DNA from: Prochlorococcus marinus str. MIT 0917
Lineage (GTDB): Bacteria; Cyanobacteriota; Cyanobacteriia; PCC-6307; Cyanobiaceae
Direction of reading: 5' to 3'
DNA: 64,000 bases
NCBI RefSeq assembly: GCF_027359575.1
Contig: NZ_CP114784.1
Coordinates: 743,819 to 807,818 of the forward strand
Part shown: piece after piece, positions 52,781 to 62,641 of the stretch
Layout of the letters: each line of letters starts with the position of its first letter
How positions within the stretch are numbered: the stretch's first letter is position 1
Notes under the pieces: model-generated
Told to the model about the DNA's origin: nothing
The model's input: the letters and a program-made list of their open reading frames with translations, nothing else
The model's database searches: none
Program-made: the position numbers and the translations under genes

Positions 52781-55453
52781 ATGAAAGGTTTTGGTAAACA
52801 ACATAAACATAAAAAGAAAAAAATAACAGCAAATAAAAGAACTCCAGTTCGATTTCCTTTAGGTGAAATCAAAGAGAATATTACTGTTATAACTAATACT
52901 GATTCTCAACTTTCTAAAGAACGAATATTTAATCAAGCATGTAAATTTCATTCAGAAGGTAATATTCAAGAAGCAAAAAAGTATTATCAATATTTCATTA
53001 ATCAAGGCTTCAAAAACCACATAGTTTTTTCTAATTATGGAAACATATTACACGAACTTGGAAACTCAAAAGAAGCAGTATTATTGTACAGAAAAGCAAT
53101 TAAAATCAAACCTGATTACACAGATTTTTATTACAACCTAAGTATAATATTAAAAGATATTGGCAACTTAGAAGAAGCTGAGTTATCTACTCGTAAAGCA
53201 ATTGAACTTAAGCCTGATTATGCAGAAGCACATTACAACCTAGGTATAATATTAAAAGATCTTGGCAACTTAAAACAATCAGAATTATCATACCGCAATG
53301 CAATTAAAATTAAACCTGATTATGCAGAAGCACATTACAACCTAGGTATAATATTAAAAGATCTTGGCAACTTAAAACAATCAGAATTATCATACCGCAA
53401 TGCAATTAAAATTAAACCTAATTACGCAGAAGCACATTACAACCTAGGTATAATATTAAAAGATCTTGGCAACTTAAAACAAGCAGAATTATCATACCGC
53501 AATGCAATTAAAATTAAACCTGATTACATAGAAGCTCATTCCAATCTTGGAAATATTTTGAGAGATATTGATAAGTTACAAGAAGCAGAATTATCATACC
53601 GTAATGCAATTAAAATAAAACCTAATTACGCAGAAGCCCATTACAACCTAGGCATAATATTGAGAGATATTGTTAACTTACAAGAAGCAGAATTATATAC
53701 TCGTAAAGCAATTGAACTTAAGCCTGATTTCGCAGAGGCTCATTCGAATTTAGGAAACATATTGAGAGATATTGGTAACTTACAAGAAGCAGAATCATCT
53801 ACTCGTAAAGCAATTGAACTTAAGCCTGATTTCGCAGAGGCTCATTCGAATTTAGGAAATCTATTGAGAGATATTGGTAACTTACAAGAAGCAGAATTAT
53901 ATACTCGTAAAGCAATTGAACTTAAGCCTGATTTCGCAGAGGCTCATGTGAATTTGGGAACCATTTTGTACGATCTTGGTAAAGTAATAGATGCAAATAA
54001 AGAATATTCACTTGCATTCGAAAAGGACCCAAACAATATTTCTTTTTTTATAAATTCTAGATTGAGATTCTCACCAATAATGAATAATATTGAACAGATA
54101 GATACTGAGCGTAAAGAATACAAAAGGCAAATCAAAACATTAAAGAATAATGAAAAAATCTATTATGAAAGCAAAATTATTTTTCAAACAAGTATTTTTT
54201 ATCTTGCTTACCAAAACAGATTAGATGACAAGGTTATTCTCGAAGAACTGAATAATACAATATCCAAAGTAAAAGGACTAATATTTAAAGGGTTTTCGAG
54301 AGAAAAATATCTTGCCACTTCATCAAGAAAAAACAACTTAACGTTAGGTATTTGCTCTGAATTTCTTAGAGAGAATCATACCATCGGAAAATTATATACT
54401 AAAGTTCTATTAGATTTATTAAAAGCGGGTATTGAAGTTAATATTTATATACCACCTAATAAATTCATTAATTCAGGTCTAGACCTAATTAAAAAGGGCT
54501 TCAAAAGAGTTATCTTTCTTCCAAATTCAACACAGAAAGCAAGTGAATTAATATTTTCAGACAACCTAGATGTTTTATTTTACCCAGATATTGGGATGTC
54601 TAACTATACATATATTCTTGCATCATCAAGACTAGCTTTGGTTCAAGCAACCAGCCTAGGCCATCCAAATACATCTGGAATTAAGAATATAGATTATTTT
54701 ATTACTAATGATATAGTCCCTCACCATCCATCATCTAGCTACACAGAGCGCTTAATTAAATTAAGTAGATTGCCTTTCAATTATCCTAAGCCAAAAATAA
54801 ATAAATCAAAGTTATCTAGTAAAAATCTAGTTAATTCTGATAATAATTTTATAATCGGACTTACTCAGTCTTTATTTAAGCTTCATCCTGATTTCGATAA
54901 AGTACTTGAATCAATATTAAGCGAGATAAAGAATGCATATATTATACTTATAAAAGACAAGCAGGACAATACAACTACAAAATTAAAAACCAGATGGAAA
55001 CAACAAAGTAATTTATTAATAGAAAGATCAATATTTCTTAATCGAATGTCTAAAGATGATTTTATTAATACCACAAAAAATTGTCACATTATGCTAGATC
55101 CATTCTATTTTGGAAGCGGTAATACTTTTTATGAAGCAATGGCCTTTGGCATTCCATTTATTACTTACCCATACAGTCAAAGAGGCAGTTTAGTTGCTTC
55201 AGGCTATAAACAGATGGGTGTAAAAAACCCACCAATTGCTCAATCACCTGAAGATTATATAAATTGGTGTAAAGAATATGCTAAGAACAAATTATTTCTT
55301 GAGAAAACAAAAAATGATTTAAAAGAAAGGGCACAGAAGTATCTATTTAATGATAACGAAATATACAAAGAATATTATATATTTTTTACTGAGGCTGTAA
55401 AAATAGCAGAACAGGGAGAATTGCTAGAAGATAATTGGAAGCCATTTGCTTAA
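52781..55453 (+). CDS. TPR protein with divergent GT41/HMW1C-like glycosyltransferase domain
   Basis: 890 residues. The basic leader (KGFGKQHKHKKKK) is like that of 7318 and 59982. Ten TPR units (about 80-420) follow; three successive units (53217-53520) are almost identical in DNA. The C-terminal domain is unlike the other GT41 members: LTLGICSEFLRENHTIGKL near 520, SLGHPNTSGIKNIDYF near 625, and LDPFYFGSGNTFYEAMAFGI near 770 (the donor-binding region). The overall GT-B pattern fits a distant GT41 or HMW1C-type enzyme. ATG at 52781 is used because an in-frame stop lies four codons before it. Confidence 0.8.
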   Translation: MKGFGKQHKHKKKKITANKRTPVRFPLGEIKENITVITNTDSQLSKERIFNQACKFHSEGNIQEAKKYYQYFINQGFKNHIVFSNYGNILHELGNSKEAVLLYRKAIKIKPDYTDFYYNLSIILKDIGNLEEAELSTRKAIELKPDYAEAHYNLGIILKDLGNLKQSELSYRNAIKIKPDYAEAHYNLGIILKDLGNLKQSELSYRNAIKIKPNYAEAHYNLGIILKDLGNLKQAELSYRNAIKIKPDYIEAHSNLGNILRDIDKLQEAELSYRNAIKIKPNYAEAHYNLGIILRDIVNLQEAELYTRKAIELKPDFAEAHSNLGNILRDIGNLQEAESSTRKAIELKPDFAEAHSNLGNLLRDIGNLQEAELYTRKAIELKPDFAEAHVNLGTILYDLGKVIDANKEYSLAFEKDPNNISFFINSRLRFSPIMNNIEQIDTERKEYKRQIKTLKNNEKIYYESKIIFQTSIFYLAYQNRLDDKVILEELNNTISKVKGLIFKGFSREKYLATSSRKNNLTLGICSEFLRENHTIGKLYTKVLLDLLKAGIEVNIYIPPNKFINSGLDLIKKGFKRVIFLPNSTQKASELIFSDNLDVLFYPDIGMSNYTYILASSRLALVQATSLGHPNTSGIKNIDYFITNDIVPHHPSSSYTERLIKLSRLPFNYPKPKINKSKLSSKNLVNSDNNFIIGLTQSLFKLHPDFDKVLESILSEIKNAYIILIKDKQDNTTTKLKTRWKQQSNLLIERSIFLNRMSKDDFINTTKNCHIMLDPFYFGSGNTFYEAMAFGIPFITYPYSQRGSLVASGYKQMGVKNPPIAQSPEDYINWCKEYAKNKLFLEKTKNDLKERAQKYLFNDNEIYKEYYIFFTEAVKIAEQGELLEDNWKPFA

Positions 55454-55672
55454 AGCAAAAATTAATTAAAAATATATAACTTTTATATCTTTTCCAAGTC
55501 TAAGCTTGTCAAATACATAATTAATTTTATATTTAAATTAATTAAAATCCTTCTTAGAATTCATGAAAATCTCATAAAGCTTAATCCATTAGTTATGAAT
55601 CTTTATAAATTGTTAGTTAAAGTTAATCGTTTCATTAAAATCAAATCAATAATATAGTTATGGTTAATTCAT

Positions 55673-56101
55673 ATGGATAAAATAATACCCCATTCAGAGA
55701 ATGAAAAAAAAGAATGGCCCTCTTCTGTAATTATCAATCTTCCAGAGGCTTTCTGTGATATCAGAGGCTCAATACAGCCACTATTGGATGTTGATATGAA
55801 AAGTTCTGTCTTAATAATTTCAAATGCAGGATCTGTTAGAGCTAATCATTACCATAAAACTGATTGGCATTATTGTTATGTACTCTCTGGAGAAATAAAA
55901 TATTACTATCGTCCTCATGGGGACAAAAAATTAGCTAAGGAATTAATAATAAAAGAGAATCAAATGTTTTTCACTCCACCTATGGTTGATCATGCCATGG
56001 TTTTTGACAAAAAAACTAAATTCTTAACCTGGAGCAGAAATTCAAGGCTGCAAGAATTTTATGAAGCTGATGTTTTTAGAATTGCTCCAATAAACCCGTA
56101 A
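55673..56101 (+). CDS. Cupin-fold protein, possible sugar isomerase/epimerase-like
   Basis: 142 residues with a single cupin barrel. The first motif includes ANHYHKTDWHYCYVLSGEIK (His ligands and Gly turn) and the second includes MFFTPPMVDHAMVF. FCDIRGSIQPLLD at the start resembles the early part of dTDP-sugar 3,5-epimerases and of FdtA-type 3,4-ketoisomerases. No metal or substrate can be assigned from the sequence alone. It stands 7 bases before the C-methyltransferase-like gene, so the two are likely one operon with a shared sugar substrate. Confidence 0.68.
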   Translation: MDKIIPHSENEKKEWPSSVIINLPEAFCDIRGSIQPLLDVDMKSSVLIISNAGSVRANHYHKTDWHYCYVLSGEIKYYYRPHGDKKLAKELIIKENQMFFTPPMVDHAMVFDKKTKFLTWSRNSRLQEFYEADVFRIAPINP

Positions 56102-56108
56102 AGATATT

Positions 56109-57350
56109 ATGCTTAAAAATCATTATTTAAGAACTACCTGCAGGCAATGTAACTCTAGAGATCTGACATTAGCGATAAAGATTAAAGAAACACCTCCTGC
56201 AAATTCATTTGTAAAAGAATCAGAAATAGCTTTAAATCAGCCTTTATACCCATTAAATGTCTATTTTTGTAATGAATGCAAGCATTTACAATTAGTTGAT
56301 GTAATAAACCCAGAATATCTTTATAAAAACTATCTTTATGTTTCAGGAACTTCTAATGTATTTGTTAAGCATTTTAATGATTATTTTCAATCAATAAAAG
56401 AAAATTATTTTAAAAATGGATTAATAATTGATATTGGATCTAATGATGGAACGTTATTGAGATTTTTTCAAGACGATGGATTTAAAGTATTAGGAATAGA
56501 ACCTGCAAAAAAAATCGCAACCGAAGCTCTAAATAAAGGGATACCTACATTGATTGATTTTTTTAGTAATGATTTATCTAAAGAAGTTTTAAAAAACTAT
56601 GGTTCAGCATCAGTAATTACAGCAAACAACGTTTTTGCCCATATTGATAATCCTAAATCATTTTTGAAAGGTATTAAAACTTTGATTAAAGATAGTAAAG
56701 GTATTTTTATAATTGAAGTTTCATACCTTCTAGATGTCATAAAGGACAATTTATTTGATACTATTTATCATGAGCACTTAGATTACCATTCAATAATTTC
56801 ATTAAATAGATTTTTAAATGAAAATGGTTTTGAAATTTTTAATGTAGAGCATGTAGATTCTCATGGAGGCTCAGTAAGAATATTTATTCAACTAAAGAAT
56901 GGTCAATTTGATATTTCCAATTCAGTTTTGGAGTTTGTAACTAAAGAAATGGAATCAGGTCTAGATAAAATTGATACTTATCTAAACTTTGCCAATAAAA
57001 TAAATCATATTGGCAGGGAACTTAAAACTTTGCTTAAATCATTAAAATCAAAAGGTAAAACAATTGTTGGTTATGGAGCTCCAGCAAAAGCTACGACTTT
57101 AATGTATCACTTTGATATTGGTCCTGAAATCTTAAGCTATATAATTGACGACAGTAAATGGAAGCAGAATTTATATACGCCCGGTATGCATATACCTATA
57201 GTTTCTAAGACTTTTCTCAAAGAAAAGAAACCAGATTATATTCTTATTTTAGCTTGGAATTTTTCATCATCAATAATAAAGAATAATATTGACTTTCAGA
57301 ATAAAGGCGGAAAATTTATTATTCCATTACCAAATATAGAAGTAATTTAG
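56109..57350 (+). CDS. Sugar C-methyltransferase (three-domain NovU/TylCIII type)
   Basis: 413 residues. The N-terminal zinc domain has CRQCNSRD and FCNECKH. The SAM domain shows LIIDIGSNDGTLLRFFQ near 105; the catalytic region contains YHEHLDYHSIISL near 220 with the Glu-His pair, and DSHGGSVRIFIQ near 258. The C-terminal domain has IVGYGAPAKATTLMYHF. All the usual catalytic elements are visible, unlike in the paralogue at 35734. It would add a methyl group at carbon 3 (or 5) of an NDP-4-keto-deoxy sugar. The oxidoreductase at 57379 follows by 28 bases. Confidence 0.86.
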   Translation: MLKNHYLRTTCRQCNSRDLTLAIKIKETPPANSFVKESEIALNQPLYPLNVYFCNECKHLQLVDVINPEYLYKNYLYVSGTSNVFVKHFNDYFQSIKENYFKNGLIIDIGSNDGTLLRFFQDDGFKVLGIEPAKKIATEALNKGIPTLIDFFSNDLSKEVLKNYGSASVITANNVFAHIDNPKSFLKGIKTLIKDSKGIFIIEVSYLLDVIKDNLFDTIYHEHLDYHSIISLNRFLNENGFEIFNVEHVDSHGGSVRIFIQLKNGQFDISNSVLEFVTKEMESGLDKIDTYLNFANKINHIGRELKTLLKSLKSKGKTIVGYGAPAKATTLMYHFDIGPEILSYIIDDSKWKQNLYTPGMHIPIVSKTFLKEKKPDYILILAWNFSSSIIKNNIDFQNKGGKFIIPLPNIEVI

Positions 57351-57378
57351 TAAACATCTTATATCATTCAAATCATTA

Positions 57379-58335
57379 ATGAAAAAGAAGAAAAAAAATG
57401 AAGATGATTTACCTGAAATAGGCTTAATTGGATTAGGTCGTTGGGGTAAAAATATGCTAGCCGCATGCCAAAACATATCGTGCTTGAAGTTGAAATGTGT
57501 AGCAAGCAAAAATCCAGATGCCAAAGAATTAATTCCAAAAGATTGTGAAATTTACTTGGACTGGCGTGAAATGATTACTTACCAGGAATTAGATGGGGTA
57601 ATTATATGCACACCACCAAATACCCATTTAGAGATTGCACAAAATTTTATAAAAGCCAGAATTCCAATTCTTATTGAGAAGCCTTTAACACTTAATCTAA
57701 ATGAAGCCAAATCTATTTACAAAATAGCTAAATATTACAATAGTCTAGTTGTGACTGACTTTATACATTTATTTAATTACAAATTCAAAGCCTTAAAAGA
57801 TTCATTAAAGCTAATTGGTGATATCAAATATATATTAACAAAAGCAGGTAATTTTGGCCCCTATAGAAAAGATACTCCTGTTCTATGGGATTGGGGTGCT
57901 CATGATTTGTCAATGTTGATTAGTTTAATGGGACAATCTCCTAACAAAATATCTACAAAAAAAATTAGAGAAAATAAAACTAGAAAAGAAAATGAATCAA
58001 TATGGCAGATAAATTGTAGCTTTGATAATCAAATTGAATCGAGTACCTTAATAGGCAACATGATGCCTAGATGCAGAAAAATGGGGGTTTTAGGGTCTAA
58101 TGGAATGCTTGTTTTTGATGATATAGAAACTACTCCTTTAAAGTTTTATAAAAATTGGACCTGCCGTAATTTTCCAAGCAAGGGAGGTATATCAATCCCA
58201 GTCTTAGAAGAGAAGGAACCAGTTCAATTAGTTATAGAATCATTTTTAGATTTAATAAACAATGATATAAATCATCATTGGAGTTTATCACTAGGGGTAG
58301 AAATTTGTAGACTTTTAAAAGAATCCTCGATATAG
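57379..58335 (+). CDS. Gfo/Idh/MocA-family oxidoreductase
   Basis: 318 residues. After a lysine-rich start (MKKKKKNEDD) the NAD(P)-binding motif IGLIGLGRWGKNMLA appears, then GVIICTPPNTHLEIA and the family motif LIEKPLTL with the catalytic Lys. Later DWGAHDLSMLISLMG supplies the Asp/His expected in the active site. Members reduce or oxidise sugar ketones, often nucleotide sugars. Together with the cupin and C-methyltransferase just upstream it forms a three-gene sugar module (55673-58335). The final ketone reduction in a branched deoxysugar route would be a fitting role, which is an inference. Confidence 0.84.
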   Translation: MKKKKKNEDDLPEIGLIGLGRWGKNMLAACQNISCLKLKCVASKNPDAKELIPKDCEIYLDWREMITYQELDGVIICTPPNTHLEIAQNFIKARIPILIEKPLTLNLNEAKSIYKIAKYYNSLVVTDFIHLFNYKFKALKDSLKLIGDIKYILTKAGNFGPYRKDTPVLWDWGAHDLSMLISLMGQSPNKISTKKIRENKTRKENESIWQINCSFDNQIESSTLIGNMMPRCRKMGVLGSNGMLVFDDIETTPLKFYKNWTCRNFPSKGGISIPVLEEKEPVQLVIESFLDLINNDINHHWSLSLGVEICRLLKESSI

Positions 58336-58557
58336 ATTCTTTTAAATAAAGATAATTAAAACCCAATCACTCCTTACCATTAAGTCTATATCTTTAATAA
58401 GTATTTACAGATTTATAAATAAAAAATATATATCTTTATGATATTAATATATAATTTTAATTTAGTTTAAAAATTCAAATAAATACAAATAGAACCTAAT
58501 ATTTTTATAATAGCTCTTTCATAACATATACTTAAAAAGGTCAATGTGAAATGATTG

Positions 58558-59526
58558 ATGAAAAAAATTCTTCTGACAGGGTCAAATGGATTCTTAGGGA
58601 CACATATTTTATCTAAAATTATAAATTCAAATCAATTCGATTCGATTACTAATATCACAGGGATAGATAACTTCATTAGTTCTAATAAATCAAATGTTTA
58701 TACAACTAGTTCTAAATATAACTTTATCGAAGCTGATTTAATTAAATTCGACTTCGATCAACTACAAGAATTTGATACTGTTATTCACTTGGCTAGCTTG
58801 GCTAGCCCTTTCTACTATAATAAGTATCCTCTTGAGACAGTAGACATAGGTACAACAGTTACACGGAAGTTACTAGAAAAATGTAAAGAGTGGAACGCAA
58901 GATTCATATTCTTCTCTTCATCCGAAATTTATGGTAACCCGTCTCCAGATAATATACCTACGAAAGAAGAATATAAAGGATATGTTTCATGTCAAGGATC
59001 AAGATCTTGTTATGACGAAAGCAAAAGGCTCGGAGAGACTTTGTGCTATATATATAATAAAAAATACAATATAAATACTAATATAATTAGACCTTTTAAC
59101 ATTTATGGTCCAGGCATGTCTATTTATACAGATTATAGAATGATTCCAAATTTAATGAAATCTGCACTTAGAATGCAGACATTTAATATATATGGTAATG
59201 GTAATCAGACAAGAACTTTTTGTTATTATACAGATGCAATTGAGGGGATAATTAAAGTTATAAAAAATGGGGTTTATGGTGAAACCTATAATATTGGTAA
59301 TGACAAACCTGAAATATCAATGATAGATTTAGTTAAATTATTTCGCAAAACAATTAATATAGATCTAAGTTATAAAATAACTCCATATCCAGAATATTAT
59401 CCTGATGATGAACCGCTAAGAAGGCTTGCATCAATTGAGAAAGCAAGAGAACATTTAAACTTCCATCCAAAAGTAACTTTAGAAGCGGGTCTGACTAAAA
59501 CATGGAAGTGGGCTTTAAAGAATTAA
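58558..59526 (+). CDS. UDP-glucuronate decarboxylase / UDP-xylose-synthase-like SDR
   Basis: 322 residues from the ATG at 58558 (a TTG at 58555 is in frame but unnecessary). The NAD motif is LLTGSNGFLGTHIL. FFSSSEIYGNPSP and RSCYDESKRLGETL correspond to the catalytic Ser and Tyr/Lys; the RSCYDE-KR form is typical of UDP-glucuronate decarboxylases. RPFNIYGPGM, GNGNQTRTFCYYTDA and YNIGNDKPE follow. The product would be a UDP-pentose, but a related 4,6-dehydratase cannot be excluded. It lies 222 bases after the oxidoreductase gene. Confidence 0.8.
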   Translation: MKKILLTGSNGFLGTHILSKIINSNQFDSITNITGIDNFISSNKSNVYTTSSKYNFIEADLIKFDFDQLQEFDTVIHLASLASPFYYNKYPLETVDIGTTVTRKLLEKCKEWNARFIFFSSSEIYGNPSPDNIPTKEEYKGYVSCQGSRSCYDESKRLGETLCYIYNKKYNINTNIIRPFNIYGPGMSIYTDYRMIPNLMKSALRMQTFNIYGNGNQTRTFCYYTDAIEGIIKVIKNGVYGETYNIGNDKPEISMIDLVKLFRKTINIDLSYKITPYPEYYPDDEPLRRLASIEKAREHLNFHPKVTLEAGLTKTWKWALKN

Positions 59527-59981
59527 TTGTATAAAAATATATTTATGATCAATATAATTATTTTTCATAAATGTTTCTCAACTACAGTAATAAATTGCAT
59601 TTTGTAAGATTAAAAAAATCCACTGGTTTACTTGATAGCACTTATTCAACATAAGGGTCTAATAAATACATGGTATCTTGGAACATGATCATCACCCTAT
59701 AGGTCCAGCGCATTTGCAGCTCCTAATTAGACTCCGGTCAAAGGGAGGGGAAAAAGATAAAACGATTGAAATAACAAGTGTTGATAAATTTTCAGATACT
59801 ATTCCCGAAGGAAAGGCGGTGGAAAATCAACAAATGCCTTTATTTAAATAGGCTTTAACTAATTTCTTCCCTTACATAGAGATAACTTTCAGCATAATTA
59901 CAATGCTGCAAGTCCATTTGAAAGTTAAGCCCATGTGTAAGTTAAACTCCTCATGAATAACCTTTTACAGAAAGAATTGAA
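59527..59981 (+). promoter_or_regulatory. Intergenic region with repeated upstream module (copy 4)
   Basis: The first 250 bases hold nothing I can support. From about 59790 the sequence matches 7115-7317: ttttcagatactattccc, gaaggaaaggcggtggaaaa, then CTTTATTTAAATAGGCTTTA and AATTTCTTCC, and finally the aagttaagcccatgtgtaag stretch, which is nearly the same as 7258-7277. Confidence 0.6.
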
Positions 59982-62453
59982 GTGACTGATAAAATTAAAG
60001 GTTTTGGTAAACAAAGTAAACATAAAAAGAAAAAAACTAAAGAAAATAAAGCCATAATAATTCCAGATGCATTAGAAGAAGTTAAAGGGAATTTTTCAAT
60101 TTCAACTAATACATCAGCCAAGCCATCTAAAGAAGAAATAATTAATAAAGCATTTATGTTTCATTCACAAGGAAAAATTTTAGAAGCAGCAAAATATTAT
60201 CAATATTTTATAGATCAAGGGTTTAACGACCCAAAAATTTTTTCTAATTATGGATCTATTTTAAAAGGCCTAGGTAAAATAAAAGAAGCTAAAATTTTGT
60301 ATCAAAAAGCAATTTCTTTAAATCCTAATCATATCAATGCTCATAATAACCTGGGGAACTTATTTAGAGAAATAGGGCAGTTTAAAGAAGCTGAAACTTA
60401 TACTCGTAAGGCAATTTCACTTAAACCAGATCTAGCTGAAGCTCATAATAACCTTGGAATCATATTGAGAGATCTTGGAAGATTACAAGAAGCAGAATTA
60501 TCAACCCGCAAAGCAATTGATCTAACACCTCAATCAGCAGATGCTCATTTGAATCTGGGAAATATATTGAGAGATCTTGGAAACCTACAAGAAGCAGAAT
60601 TGTCATTCCTTAATGCAATTAAAATTAAACCTAATTACGCAGAGGCTCATTCAAATCTAGGAAACATATTTAAAGATCTTGGCAAATTACAAGAAGCAAA
60701 ATTTTCATTCCTTAATGCAATTAAAATTAAATCTGATTACGCAGAGGCTCATTCCAATCTGGGAAATATTTTGAGAGATCTTAAAAAATTACAAGAAGCA
60801 GAATTATCATACCGCACAGCAATTAAAATTAAACCTAATTACGCAGAGGCTCATTACAATCTAGGAAATGTATTGAACGATCTTGGAAACTTACAAGAAG
60901 CAGAATTGTCATACCGCAAAGCAATTAAAATTAAACCTAATTACGCAGAGGTTCACTCCAATCTGGGAAATGTTTTGAGAGATCTTGAAAAATTACAAGA
61001 AGCAGAATTGTCATACCGCAAAGCAATTAAAATTAAACCTAGTTACGCAAAAGCACATTTTAATTTAGGAAATTTACAGGTAGATCTTGGCAATTTCAGA
61101 GATGCTATAAATCAATACGAAAAAGCTCTAAAATTAAACAATCAATTATCCTTAGCGAAGGCTGCTTTAATTGAAACCAAAAGCAATATCTGTGATTGGA
61201 GTAATCAAGATATACTAGCTATTTGGCTAAAGAATCTTGGTATTGAAGGATCTTCTGTTTCACCATCTGGTTTACTTTATTATGAAGATAATCCATTGAG
61301 GAATTTAAAAAGAAGTAAAAAATATTATAAAGAAAAATATGATCGACCAACTAAAAAAATAATACATACTAAAAAAAATATAATTCATATAGGTTATTTC
61401 TCTGCTGATTTCCGGAATCATCCTGTAATGCAACTAATTGCTCCTTTACTTGAGTTGCATGATAAATCTAGGTTTAAAATATATTTATACTCATTTGTTA
61501 AAAAAGAAGATGAATATACTGAAAGAGCAAGAAATTCTGGATGTATATTTAGAGACATAAGCAAGTTAAATAATATCCAAGCTGTCGAATTAGCAAGGGG
61601 TGACAACATTGATATTGCTGTTGATCTAATGGGATATACAAAGAAAAATAGAATGTCTATATTTTCTTATAGAGTCGCACCTATTCAAATAAATTATTTG
61701 GGATATCCTTCTTCTATTGGGTCTAATATTATTGATTATATTATTGCAGATAAAATTGTAATTCCAGATAATTATGAGAAATTCTACGCAGAAAAGATAC
61801 TAAGAATGCCAAATTGTTATATATGTAATGATGATAAAATCAAAATAAATAAAGAACTTATTTCTCGAAAAGATTTCAACCTACCTGAGAAAGGATTTAT
61901 CTTTACTTGCTTTAATAATAGCATAAAAATCACACCAAAAGAGTTTGATATTTGGATGAGATTACTAATTAAAATAAAAGGAAGTGTACTTTGGTTGAAA
62001 CAGACAAATAAATTAGCGACTGATAATTTGTATAGAGAAGTAGAGAAAAGAAATGTAGATCCAAAACGTTTAATCTTCGCAAATCCAGTTAAATTTAATT
62101 TACATTTAGCAAGACACTCTCTTGGAGATCTTGGACTTGATACTTTTAACTTTAATGGTCATAAAACAACTTTTGATGCATTAAGTGCAGGATTACCAGT
62201 CCTAACAAAAATTGGAGAAAACTTTACCGCAAGAGTTTCATCAAGTCTATTAAATTCAATAGGCTTGCCAGAACTAATTACATATAATGAAAATGAATAT
62301 GAAGAAACAGCATTACGACTAGCAAATAATAGTGATGAACTTTTTAAATTAAAATCTAAGCTATCAAAACTAATGAAAGAACCAACACATTTTTCTTCAA
62401 AATTATATACTCAAGATCTTGAATCAATTTATACTAATCTTGTTAAAGAATAA
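59982..62453 (+). CDS. TPR protein with OGT/SPINDLY-like (GT41) domain
   Basis: 823 residues. The N terminus has KGFGKQSKHKKKKTK and the DALEEVKGNFSISTNT form of the cassette, as at 7318. Nine TPR units (about 85-395) follow. GT41 begins near 466 with IGYFSADFRNHPVMQL; FTCFNNSIKI and NGHKTTFDALSAG keep the usual residues. The last 730 bases are almost identical to those of 24056-26926, while the N-terminal leader belongs to another subtype. So this gene has the 5' end of one group and the 3' end of another. GTG start. Confidence 0.9.
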   Translation: MTDKIKGFGKQSKHKKKKTKENKAIIIPDALEEVKGNFSISTNTSAKPSKEEIINKAFMFHSQGKILEAAKYYQYFIDQGFNDPKIFSNYGSILKGLGKIKEAKILYQKAISLNPNHINAHNNLGNLFREIGQFKEAETYTRKAISLKPDLAEAHNNLGIILRDLGRLQEAELSTRKAIDLTPQSADAHLNLGNILRDLGNLQEAELSFLNAIKIKPNYAEAHSNLGNIFKDLGKLQEAKFSFLNAIKIKSDYAEAHSNLGNILRDLKKLQEAELSYRTAIKIKPNYAEAHYNLGNVLNDLGNLQEAELSYRKAIKIKPNYAEVHSNLGNVLRDLEKLQEAELSYRKAIKIKPSYAKAHFNLGNLQVDLGNFRDAINQYEKALKLNNQLSLAKAALIETKSNICDWSNQDILAIWLKNLGIEGSSVSPSGLLYYEDNPLRNLKRSKKYYKEKYDRPTKKIIHTKKNIIHIGYFSADFRNHPVMQLIAPLLELHDKSRFKIYLYSFVKKEDEYTERARNSGCIFRDISKLNNIQAVELARGDNIDIAVDLMGYTKKNRMSIFSYRVAPIQINYLGYPSSIGSNIIDYIIADKIVIPDNYEKFYAEKILRMPNCYICNDDKIKINKELISRKDFNLPEKGFIFTCFNNSIKITPKEFDIWMRLLIKIKGSVLWLKQTNKLATDNLYREVEKRNVDPKRLIFANPVKFNLHLARHSLGDLGLDTFNFNGHKTTFDALSAGLPVLTKIGENFTARVSSSLLNSIGLPELITYNENEYEETALRLANNSDELFKLKSKLSKLMKEPTHFSSKLYTQDLESIYTNLVKE

Positions 62454-62454
62454 T

Positions 62455-62641
62455 CTTATACGCACTTGAAGAAATCGGTGGTTAATTGCAAACGTCTTTA
62501 TTTTCATTGGCTTTGAAATAATTGCTTCCTTTTCTAGGGAGATAATTTCTTTCTTAATAAAAGGGAGCCAAGATCTATTCAAAGCTAAAACCTCAGTGAA
62601 AGTTATAATCATAATTAATAGGTCTTTCTAAACAAATAAAT
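62455..62641 (+). promoter_or_regulatory. Repeated upstream module with -10 box (copy 5)
   Basis: It includes gaaatcggtggttaattgc, gtCTTTATTTTCATTGGC and ATAATTGCTTCC, matching 7151-7215, and a TATAAT at 62604-62609, which ends 33 bases before the GTG start of the next gene. Confidence 0.58.

Noticed and set aside
53217-53520. Possible CRISPR array from regular repeats
   Set aside because: The repeats are contiguous 102-bp coding units of a TPR protein with no spacers; there are no cas genes in the window.
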